Assembly: GCA_020631315.1 (NCBI GenBank)
Contig: JAHDHM010000053.1
Location: 1 to 14,246, forward strand
Reading direction: 5' to 3'
Source of the DNA: Acidimicrobiales bacterium
GTDB taxonomy: Bacteria > Actinomycetota > Acidimicrobiia > Acidimicrobiales > Poriferisodaliceae
Length of the DNA stretch: 14,246 nt
A program made the position numbers and the translations under genes. A model generated the notes under the pieces. It searched no databases and had not been told where the DNA came from. It saw only the letters and a list, made by a program, of their open reading frames with translations. Shown here piece by piece: positions 6,874 to 14,246 of this stretch (within the stretch, counting starts at the first letter, position 1; every line of letters starts with the position of its first letter).

Positions 6874-8938
6874 CGGACGCAGTCCGCACCGACCTTGAGC
6901 CGTGTCCGGTCAACGGGGCATCGGTGGGCAGCGTCACCTGGTCGACGAAGCACCACGCCCATGCCTCACCGGGCTCCAGCGACGCCATGAGCGCATGACC
7001 CGTGTCGTGGAAGTGAGCTCGCGCATGGCGGCGCGGCGAGCTGTCGCAGCAGCCCACATGGCCGCAGACCAGACACAGCCGGAGATGCACCCACCGCGTG
7101 CCGTCCTCCATGCACTCGGCACAGCCAGGGCTCGTCGCCGTGACCGAGCGGGCTTCGTCGACATGGTCGCAACCGTCGTGGGGAAGGTGCGGGTGGAACA
7201 CCCTGTCCATGGGCACGACGCCGGCCACCTCACTCACGGGCAACGTGCCGACCGCGCCCTCGACCACGACCTCGACCAGTCGCTCCGGGAGCGCGAGCTG
7301 ACCGAGCGCATGGCTGACGAGCGCGTCGACCGACGCAGAGTCGTCGGCGACGACGTGGGCGAACGTGCCGGTGGCCAGAAGTTCGGCGGCGTGCTCGACG
7401 TTGTGCGTACGAGCGAACACTGCGGCGTGCGGGTTGGTCGTGGCGACGATCGCGCCGACCTGATGCACACGCTCGGCCTCGTCGTCGGCGATGACCACGA
7501 TCGCGGCAGCGGCCAGGCCGGCCTCTTCAGCGATCAGGCGGCGGGCGATGTCGCCACGGATCACCCGGCGCCCCGCTGATTCGGCGAGGTTCGCCGCCTC
7601 GGGATCCAACGTCGTGATGACGTACGGAATCTCGGCCAGCTCGATGGCACCGACGATCTGCTCGGAACGCGTGCCGTAGCCGACGACGACGATGTGCCCC
7701 TCCAGTTCCGAGTGCTCGTGCACGGGCGTCTCGACATCGAGCACCACGTTGCCGGGCTTGACCCCCTCGTATCGCCGGGCCACGACATCGGCGAATCGGA
7801 TGGCGAACGGTGTCAGCACCATGAGGACGACGGTGACGGCGATGAACGCCTCGGTGCCGTCGTCGAGACCCGCCGGCACCAGGTCGACATCGGCACCAGC
7901 GCGCTGCAGCACGAACGAGAACTCACCGACCTGCGCGAGCACGAGCGCACTCGACATCGCGACGCCGATCGGACGCTTCAGCGCGAGCGCGGCGAGTGCC
8001 GTGGTCGCCAGCTTGATGACCACGACCGCAACGGCGAGGCCGATCACGAGCGGCAGGTTGCTGACCAGGTACTCGACGTCGAGCAGCATCCCGACGGAGA
8101 TGAAGAAGGTCGCCGAGAACAGGATCTGCAGCGGCAGGATGTCCGACAGGGCCTGCTCCGACAGCTTCGACTCGCTCACCATGAGCCCGGCCAGGAACGC
8201 ACCGAGCGACACCGACACGTCCAACAGGCTCGTCAGGTACGCGGTGCCGAAGCAGACGGCGACGATGGTGAGCAGGAAGATCTCGTTCGAGCAGGTCTTG
8301 GCGACCGCTTCGAGCAGCCGGGGCATCAGCGTCCGCGATGCGACGATGACGGCCACCACGATGCCGATCGCCTTCGTGAACGCCCAGAGCAGATCGAGCG
8401 GACCGCCGCCGTCACCGCCGAGCATCGGCACGACGAGCACCATGGCGACGACGGCGAGGTCCTGGAAGATCAGGAAGCTGACCGCCACTCGGCCCGTGGG
8501 CGACGACGTCGTGCGACGGTCGGACAGCATCTTCAGCACGATGGCCGTCGAGCTCAACGACACGAGCAGACCGGTGAAGACGGCCGTCTGCCAGCTCTTG
8601 CCGAAGGCGAGCACGATGCCGGTGACGATGCCCGCACTCGACAGCACCTGGATCGCACCACCCCCGATGATCAGCGCCGCGAGCTGCCGCAGGCGGCCGA
8701 GGCTGAACTCGATCCCGATCGTGAACAGCAGCAGGATCACGCCGATGTCCGCGGCCTGGTTCACCAGATCGATGTCGTTGACGAGCTCGAGACCGTTCGG
8801 GCCGATCAGGGTGCCGGCGACGAGGAACCCGACGATGGGGACGGTCCCGATCCGTGACGAGATGTAGGCGATGATCGATCCCGCGACGACGAGCAGCGCC
8901 AGGTCCTCGAACAGCGGCGGTGCGGCGGCGGCGAACAT
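6854..8938 (-). CDS. Kef/CPA2-type cation:proton antiporter with RCK domain and C-terminal UBP-type zinc finger
   Basis: A 694-residue fusion. Residues about 10-385 are the membrane exchanger: a dozen hydrophobic segments with family landmarks SRIGTVPIVGFLVAGTLIGPNGL (28-50), LLLFTIGIEFSLG (69-81), FLIFQDLAVVAM (155-166) and SLGAFLAGLMVSES (244-257). Residues about 413-550 form a TrkA-N/RCK domain with a nucleotide-binding turn at VVVGYGTRSEQ (third glycine replaced by Ser425) and Asp445 ending the second strand, so NAD(H) or another nucleotide may gate transport. Residues about 587-670 are a UBP-type zinc finger: Cys590, His592, Cys606, Cys609, Cys622, Cys625, His627, Cys630, His638, His644, His648 and a typical WCFVDQV end. 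Expected role is K+ or Na+ efflux against H+. ATG 8938 begins the first helix; the longer frame to 9889 is antisense to the next operon. A four-helix protein gene overlaps its 3' end. Confidence 0.9.
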   Translation of the reverse strand: MFAAAAPPLFEDLALLVVAGSIIAYISSRIGTVPIVGFLVAGTLIGPNGLELVNDIDLVNQAADIGVILLLFTIGIEFSLGRLRQLAALIIGGGAIQVLSSAGIVTGIVLAFGKSWQTAVFTGLLVSLSSTAIVLKMLSDRRTTSSPTGRVAVSFLIFQDLAVVAMVLVVPMLGGDGGGPLDLLWAFTKAIGIVVAVIVASRTLMPRLLEAVAKTCSNEIFLLTIVAVCFGTAYLTSLLDVSVSLGAFLAGLMVSESKLSEQALSDILPLQILFSATFFISVGMLLDVEYLVSNLPLVIGLAVAVVVIKLATTALAALALKRPIGVAMSSALVLAQVGEFSFVLQRAGADVDLVPAGLDDGTEAFIAVTVVLMVLTPFAIRFADVVARRYEGVKPGNVVLDVETPVHEHSELEGHIVVVGYGTRSEQIVGAIELAEIPYVITTLDPEAANLAESAGRRVIRGDIARRLIAEEAGLAAAAIVVIADDEAERVHQVGAIVATTNPHAAVFARTHNVEHAAELLATGTFAHVVADDSASVDALVSHALGQLALPERLVEVVVEGAVGTLPVSEVAGVVPMDRVFHPHLPHDGCDHVDEARSVTATSPGCAECMEDGTRWVHLRLCLVCGHVGCCDSSPRRHARAHFHDTGHALMASLEPGEAWAWCFVDQVTLPTDAPLTGHGSRSVRTASDDSSHG

Positions 8939-8946
8939 CTCCGCCG

Positions 8947-8952
8947 AGCATA
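8947..8952 (-). promoter_or_regulatory. Candidate -10 box for the antiporter gene
   Basis: On the minus strand TATGCT ends eight bases before the ATG at 8938, again leaderless spacing. The purines right before the ATG (CGGAG) are too close to work as a ribosome site, which favours the leaderless reading. The 66-bp spacer 8939-9004 also holds the promoter of the opposite operon. Confidence 0.3.
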
Positions 8953-8977
8953 GGCACGCACGGACGACGACAGCCGC

Positions 8978-8983
8978 TACCGT
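8978..8983 (+). promoter_or_regulatory. Candidate -10 box for the molybdenum hydroxylase operon
   Basis: TACCGT at 8978-8983 fits TAnnnT and repeats the hexamer found before the epoxide hydrolase. Transcription would begin near 8990, just before the ribosome site. The -35 region is not convincing. Confidence 0.3.
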
Positions 8984-8991
8984 CCGACGAC

Positions 8992-8998
8992 GAGGGGG
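8992..8998 (+). promoter_or_regulatory. Strong ribosome binding site deciding the GTG start at 9005
   Basis: GAGGGGG is followed by six bases and then GTG (9005-9007). It is one of only two strong Shine-Dalgarno sequences in the window, and it supports the GTG as the true start of the medium subunit. Confidence 0.7.
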
Positions 8999-9004
8999 AA
9001 GAAC

Positions 9005-9873
9005 GTGAAGAACCCACCGTTCCACTACCACCGGCCCGACACCCTGGCCGATGCGCTGTCGCTGCTGGCCGAGCACGGCGACGACGCCAAGGTGCTCGCC
9101 GGTGGACAGAGCCTGCTGCCGGTCATGGCGCTGCGCCTCGGACGGCCCGAGCACGTGATCGACATCGGCGGCCTCGACGAGCTCGCATCGATCGACGTCG
9201 TTGACGGCGCCGTCACGATCGGGGCGATGGTCCGGCACCGCACCGCCGAACTGTCCGCCGACGTCGCCGCACACGCACCGATGGTCGCCGCGGCCCTCCC
9301 CCACGTCGGGCACCGGGCCATCCGCACCCGGGGCACGGTGGTCGGCAGCATCGCCCACGCCGACTCGGCCGCCGAGATGCCCGCCGTGTGCCTCGCCACC
9401 GATGCGGTGATGACCGCCACGAGCGCCGGCGGCACCCGCGAGATCGCCGCCGCCGACTTCTTCCAGGGGTTCTTCACCACGGCACTCGAGGCGGACGAGA
9501 TTCTCACCTCGGTCACGTTCCCTGCCTGGTCGGCGAGCGCCGGGGCGACCGTCGTCGAGACCAGCCGTCGACACGGCGACTACGCCATGGTCGGCGTGGC
9601 GTGTGGCGTCGATGTTCCCGACGGCAGCATCACCGACGCCCGCATCGCACTCTTCGGCGTCGACGGCACACCGGTGCGTGTTGCCGCAGCCGAGGCCGAC
9701 CTCGTCGGCTCGGCTCCCGACGCTGGCGCTTTCGCCGCAGCCGCCGACGTCGTCATGGCGAACATCGACCCGGGCGGCGACGTGCACGCCTCGGCCAACT
9801 ACCGCCGGCACCTCGCCGGCGTCCTCGTCCGCAAGGGCCTCGCCGAGGCTGTCTCGAAGATCGGAGCTCCGGC

Positions 9874-9877
<4 letters not shown>
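9005..9877 (+). CDS. Molybdenum hydroxylase FAD-binding (medium, CoxM-like) subunit
   Basis: A 290-residue flavoprotein subunit of the aerobic CO dehydrogenase/xanthine dehydrogenase family, passing electrons from the iron-sulfur subunit to the final acceptor. It begins with the standard FHYHRPDTLADALSLL, followed by the FAD pyrophosphate motif AGGQSLLPVM at 32-41, the ID-(I/L)-GG-L-x-E-L segment at 53-60, and HRAIRTRGTVVGSIAHADSAAEMPA at 103-127. The second FAD motif, usually T-x-GG, reads TVVGS here, so one glycine is replaced by valine. A CO dehydrogenase C-terminal-like domain follows, with DYAMVGVA near 190. Length is normal. The start is GTG 9005. Its TGA overlaps the GTG of the next gene (GTGA). 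Because the large subunit lacks the CO dehydrogenase signature, the cox name is not given. Confidence 0.92.
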
Positions 9878-10391
<514 letters not shown>

Positions 10392-10395
<4 letters not shown>

Positions 10396-12956
10396 GCAGC
10401 CAGACCTCGGGCCTCGGCTTCACCGGCCAGTCCGTCAAGCGTGTCGAGGACGAACGCTTCCTCGTCGGCGAAGGCACCTTCGTCGCCGATCTCAACGTCG
10501 CCGGGCAGCTCGACGGCGTGCTGCACGCAGCGTTCGTCCGTAGCCCGTTCCCCCACGCCGAGATCGTGTCGATCGACGTGTCGGCCGCATCGCAGCTGCC
10601 CGGTGTGCATCGAGTCTTCACCGGTGCCGAGATCAACGAGGTGACGAACCCGTTCCCGCCGTTCATCTCCGTCACCGACGTGTACAGCCCGCTCTACATG
10701 TGCATGTCGTCGGACAAGGTCCGACATGTCGGTGACCCGGTCGCCCTCGTCATCGCCGAGTCTCGTGCGATCGCCGAGGACGCCGTCGAACTCGTCCACG
10801 TCGAGTGGAACGAACTGCAGGGCATCGGGACCATGGACCAGGCCATCACCGGCCGCGGTCCTGCCGTGTGGGAGAAGTCGAAGCTCGGCAACATCGTCGG
10901 CAACACCAACGACGTGTACGGCGACGTCGACGACGTCTTCGCGAACGCCGACGAGGTCGTCACCATGACCTTCGACAGCCATCGCCAGTCGAACCAGCCG
11001 ATGGAGACCCGCGGTTCGCTGATCCTCGTCGACCCTGACGACGGTCACCTCACCATCCACAACACCAGCCAGGCACCACACTTCCTGAAGTGGGCCGTCG
11101 CCGGCATGACGGCGACGGAGAGCGGGCCGAAGCAGTTCGCCAAGTTCCTCCAGACCAAGGACCGCCGCGAGGCGTTCTTCGGCGCGGCCAAGTCGTTCGT
11201 CAAGGACCAGTGGACGAACATCAAGGCGCAGGACAACTCGGCGCAGAAGCTGCAGATGGCGACCGAGAACCCGATGCCGCACATGATGCGCATGGGCATG
11301 AACCTGCTCGCTGCCGAGGACTATCCGACCGTCAAGGCCATCGACATCGGTGGTGGGTTCGGCTCGAAGGGGCCCGTGGCACGTGAGGACATCGCGCTCG
11401 CCGCCGCGGCCAAGCGCATGGGCCGCAGCGTCCAGTGGATCGAGGACCGCGTCGAGAACCTGCTCAACGGCGGTCAGGCCCGCGAAGAGCGCTTCACGAT
11501 GAGCATCGCCGTCGACGCCGACGGCACCTTCCGCGGACTGAAGTGCGACGCCGTGCTGGACATGGGCGCCTACCCGGCGTTCCCCGTCAGCCCCGCGCTC
11601 ATCAAGCAGCTGTGGAAGGTCTACATGCCCGGCCCCTACAAGTGGGATGCCTTCCAGCTGACGACCAAGATCGTCGCCACCAACAAGGGCACGGTCGTGC
11701 CGTACCGGGGTCCGTGGGCCAACGAGACCTACGCCCGTGAGCGGATCATCGACGCCATGTGCGACCAGCTGGGTCTCGATCCGGCCGAGGTCCGCCAGCG
11801 GAACATCTTCCGCGAGGCGGACTTCCCGACCAGCTGCATCACCGGACCGGACTTCGACTCCACGATGACGTCGGCCGCCACGCTCGACCGGGCGATGGAG
11901 CTGATCGACATGGACGAGATCGCCGCCATGAAAGCCGCCGCAGAGGGCACGAATCACCGGATCGGCTTCGGTGTGGCGACCTACCACGAGGCTGCGCCCG
12001 GACCGGCGAACTTCTTCGACTCGATGTCGCCCGGGTCGGGCATGTTCACCGCCGAGCCGGGTCGTGCGACCGTGACCGACGAGGGCCGCATCGTCATGTA
12101 CACGTCGCAGTCCCCGCACGGCCAGAGCCATCAGACGACCTACAAGCAGGTCGTCGCCGACGAGTTCGGCGTCGCCATGGAGGACGTCGACGTCGTCTGG
12201 GGCAACACCGACCAGACCCAGTTCAGCTTCCTCGGCACCGGCGGCTCACGTGGTGGCCCCATGGGCGGCGGCGTGATGCGCATGTCCGCGCGCGAGATCC
12301 GCCAGGAGATCGTCGACATCGCCGCCGACATGCTCGAGGCCTCGGTCGACGACATCGAGATCGTCCACGGCAACATCCACGTGGCCGGCGTACCCGCTCG
12401 CGGCATCACCTACAAGGACGTGGCCCAGAAGGCCAAGGCCGACAAGGGCATCACCGACGGCCCGGTCTTCGAATCGGTCATGAACTACGGCGGTGCCGGC
12501 AACGGTGGATGGTCGTGCGCCACCCACGTGGCTGTCGTCGACGTGGACCTCGACACCGGTCTCGTGTCGATCCCCAAGTACCTCGTGGTCGAGGACTGCG
12601 GACGCATCATCAACCCGGCCGTCGTCGACGGGCAGATCCGGGGTGGTGTGGCCCAGGGCATCGGTGCCGTCTTCTACGAGAAGACCGCCTACGACGCCGA
12701 CGCCAACATGCAGGCGTCCACGTACATGGACTATCTGGTGCCGACCGCCATGGAGATCCCCGAGATCCAGGTCGAGCACATGGAGACCATCACCGGTGGC
12801 GACGCGGACAGCCGCGGCACCGGCGAGGGCGGCATGATCGGCGCCCCCGCAGTGCTGACCAACGCCGTGTCCGACGCCCTCGGCGTCCAGGTCACCGAGC
12901 AGTACCTGCCGCCGTATCGAGTCCTCGAACTCGCCGGCGTCATCGACCCCGACTGA
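10392..12956 (+). CDS. Molybdenum hydroxylase catalytic (large, CoxL-like) subunit, non-CODH type
   Basis: An 854-residue Mo-cofactor subunit of the xanthine oxidase family, expected to hydroxylate an organic substrate. The first domain (about 1-140) starts GQSVKRVEDERFLVGEGTF. Cofactor and active-site landmarks are NTSQAPH (224-230), DIGGGFGSKGPVARED (318-333), PYRGPW (437-442), SPHGQSHQTTYKQ (574-586), GTGGSRGG (615-622), EDCGRIINP (734-742) and GTGEGGMIGAP (809-819), where Glu812 is the catalytic base. The loop that reads AYxCSFR in form I CO dehydrogenase and AYRGAGR in form II reads PYRGPW, so CO is an unlikely substrate. About 60 extra residues, Lys- and Met-rich, separate NTSQAPH from GGGFGSK. 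The gene closes the operon through a 4-bp overlap; no maturation genes (coxDEFG-like) follow. The start is GTG 10392. Confidence 0.92.
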
Positions 12957-13906
12957 ACAGCTGCGCCGCGAGGCGCGCGGACAGCGACGTGAGCGAACCG
13001 TCGCCCCGGGCGATGTCGGCGACGGCCTGCTCGGTCGCCGCGTCGTCCAGCAACTGCTCGATGTGCGCGTCCGCGGCGAGCGCGAGGTGCGTCCGAAGCT
13101 CGAACCGCACTCGTCGGCGTCGCCGCTCGAGGCGACGCCCGGTGCGGTCCAGCAGTTCGCGATGGGCGTCGATCGCGTCGACCAGTTCACCGATACCCGT
13201 GCCCCGGATCGAGTCGATCATCACGATCGGCGGCCGATGAGTCGGGTCCTCCTGGCCGGTCACATGACCCAGCTCCAGCATCAGCTCGAGGTCTCGGCGG
13301 GCGTCGCTCGCGCCGGGCAGATCGGCCTTGTTGACCACGAACACGTCAGCAACCTCCAGCAGGCCGGCTTTGTTGGCCGGGCGTCACGACCACGACGGCG
13401 GTGTCCGTCGCCGCCGTGACGTCGACCTCCACCTGCCCGACGCCGACCGTCTCGATGACGATCGGGGCGTGGCCCGTGGCGTCGAACACCCTGGTCGCAC
13501 CCGGCACCGCGAGCGCGAGGCCCCCGGCGTGTCCGCGAGTTGCGATGGACCGCACGAACGCAACGCTGTCGACGGCCGCCATGCGAACCCGATCGCCGAG
13601 GATGGCGCCGCCGGTCAGTGGGGACGAGGGGTCGACGGCCAACACCGCGGGACGCTCGCCTCGTTCCACGAGGGCGCTGACGAGACCGGCGACCAGGGTG
13701 GACTTCCCGGCGCCGGGTGCACCGGTGATCCCGATCACGTGGGCTCCCTGCTGGCGACCGGCCAACGCATCGGCCAACGCCGCAGCGGTTGCGCCGCCAC
13801 GTTCGGCGACCGTCAGCAGACGGCCGATCGCTCGCCGCTCACCGTCGACGGCCCGAGCGACGAGGTCCTCGAGTCCGTCGGGTTCGTCCAACGACTCAGC
13901 GGGCAA
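12940..13906 (-). pseudogene. meaB: MeaB/ArgK-type G-protein chaperone of a B12-dependent mutase, frameshifted
   Basis: Two frames together make one MeaB homologue, the GTPase that guards and reloads methylmalonyl-CoA-type mutases. The first piece (13346-13906) has the P-loop GAPGAGKST, VDPSSP, the ILGDRVRM region, and IVIETVGVGQVEVDV, then runs VVVVTPG and leaves the family after Gly, ending at a TGA. The second piece (to 12940) resumes in another frame at ANKAGLLEVADVFVVNKADLPGA, which contains the G4 motif NKAD, and runs to a normal end. The six residues usually between them (about WGD-x-VQ) are missing and the register shifts by two more bases, so 20 bases seem to be lost near 13376-13380. 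The first frame begins at a TTG at 13906, overlapping the B12 gene by 11 bp; another TTG lies at 13891. The stop overlaps the large hydroxylase gene by 17 bp. It may be a real mutation or an assembly fault. Confidence 0.85.
12962..12977 (+). terminator. Candidate hairpin just after the hydroxylase operon
   Basis: GCGCC (12963-12967) and GGCGC (12972-12976) pair around the loop GCGA, a GNRA-type tetraloop, with a possible T-G pair outside. It begins six bases after the large-subunit stop. There is no T tract, and the same bases code for the C-terminus of the MeaB homologue on the other strand, so the pairing may be incidental. Confidence 0.3.
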
Positions 13907-14246
13907 CAGCTGCTCGCACTGCGCTCACGACATCGGCCGCCGACGCGCCGGGTCCGAGGACCGCAGCGACACCTGCGCCCATCAGCTCGTCGACATCCTG
14001 CTCGGGCACGATGCCGCCGATGATCAGCGGCACGTCGAGTTCGGCGTCCCGTAGCGCTGCCAGCATCGCCGGGGCCAGGGTGAGGTGCCCTGCATTGTGC
14101 ATGGAGAGCCCCACGGCGTCGGCGTCCTCCTGCTCGACGGCCGCGACGATCGACTCGGTCGTCTGTCGAAGTCCGAGGTAGATCACCTCGACTCCCGCGT
14201 CCCGCAGCATGCGTGCGACGACCTTGATACCCCGGTCGTGACCGTC
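13896..14246 (-). CDS. Cobalamin-binding domain of an acyl-CoA mutase, cut by the right edge
   Basis: The last 116 residues of a B12-binding Rossmann domain; the start lies right of the window. The first residues in view are DGHDRG, the D-x-H-x-x-G motif whose His binds cobalt from below. Exactly 41 residues later comes SMH, in the place of the S-x-L motif, and 26 residues after that the GG of LIIGGIVPEQD; these spacings match the family rule. Leu of S-x-L is replaced by His (SMHNAGH versus SSLAAGH in classical mutases). The chain ends soon after, as expected for the C-terminus of a methylmalonyl-CoA mutase large chain or for a stand-alone small subunit of about 135 residues (as in isobutyryl- or 2-hydroxyisobutyryl-CoA mutase). 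The adjoining MeaB gene overlaps by 11 bp and supports a B12-dependent acyl-CoA mutase; which substrate cannot be told here. Confidence 0.9.
   Translation of the reverse strand, partial: DGHDRGIKVVARMLRDAGVEVIYLGLRQTTESIVAAVEQEDADAVGLSMHNAGHLTLAPAMLAALRDAELDVPLIIGGIVPEQDVDELMGAGVAAVLGPGASAADVVSAVRAAVAR

Noticed and set aside
7692..8867. Two plus-strand frames of about 390 codons across the antiporter gene
   Set aside because: Ser/Thr-rich and Asp/Arg/His-rich sequences typical of antisense frames opposite hydrophobic coding sequence.
5545..9004. Search of divergent spacers for operator-like inverted repeats
   Set aside because: Neither the 42-bp spacer (5545-5586) nor the 66-bp spacer (8939-9004) shows a convincing palindrome, and no regulator gene is nearby.
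11759..13240. 493-codon open frame on the plus strand
   Set aside because: It overlaps the large subunit in another frame and then the MeaB homologue in antisense; Arg/Gly-rich composition is typical of a shadow frame.

Overview
The window is G+C-rich (about two-thirds G+C by eye), densely packed bacterial DNA of actinobacterial type. The best guess is an Acidimicrobiia-like actinomycete, possibly environmental or uncultured. This rests on the DUF222/13E12-type HNH remnant, the TLP1-type thiolase-like protein, GTG/TTG starts, frequent 4-20 bp gene overlaps and very short spacers. The taxonomy is inference. I see no tRNA, rRNA, CRISPR array, insertion sequence or prophage gene, and no gene-free stretch longer than about 70 bases.

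Layout, left to right. (1) The 3' end of an HNH endonuclease-like gene (to 404, +). (2) A short + strand pair: a thiolase-like protein lacking both catalytic cysteines (469-1935) and a glyoxalase/VOC-fold protein (1959-2660). (3) A convergent - strand pair: an epoxide hydrolase (4381-5544) whose stop overlaps the start of a membrane-anchored Asp-box/BNR propeller protein (2670-4388). (4) An enoyl-CoA hydratase/isomerase (5587-6372, +), divergent from the epoxide hydrolase across 42 bp. (5) A - strand pair: a Kef/CPA2-type cation:proton antiporter with RCK domain and a C-terminal UBP-type zinc finger (6854-8938), then an overlapping small membrane protein (6391-6873). (6) A + strand operon for a molybdenum hydroxylase of the CO dehydrogenase/xanthine dehydrogenase family in M-S-L order (9005-12956), joined by two 4-bp GTGA overlaps. 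(7) A - strand cobalamin module: a B12-binding domain running off the right edge (13896-14246) and a MeaB-type G-protein chaperone (12940-13906) that is frameshifted.

Most enzymes suit acyl-CoA and organic-substrate catabolism: hydratase, thiolase fold, epoxide opening, molybdenum hydroxylation and B12-dependent acyl-CoA mutase. The strand changes argue against one pathway operon; only the Mo-hydroxylase trio, the antiporter pair, the hydrolase/propeller pair and the B12/MeaB pair look like transcription units.

The points most worth following are: an apparent 20-bp deletion in the MeaB homologue that removes its conserved WGD-x-VQ segment; the antiporter-RCK-zinc finger fusion; a large hydroxylase subunit with neither the form I nor the form II CO dehydrogenase active-site signature and with an extra segment of about 60 residues before its GGGFGSK motif; and hairpins built around facing stop codons at both convergent junctions. 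No complete new defence or mobile system was recognised.
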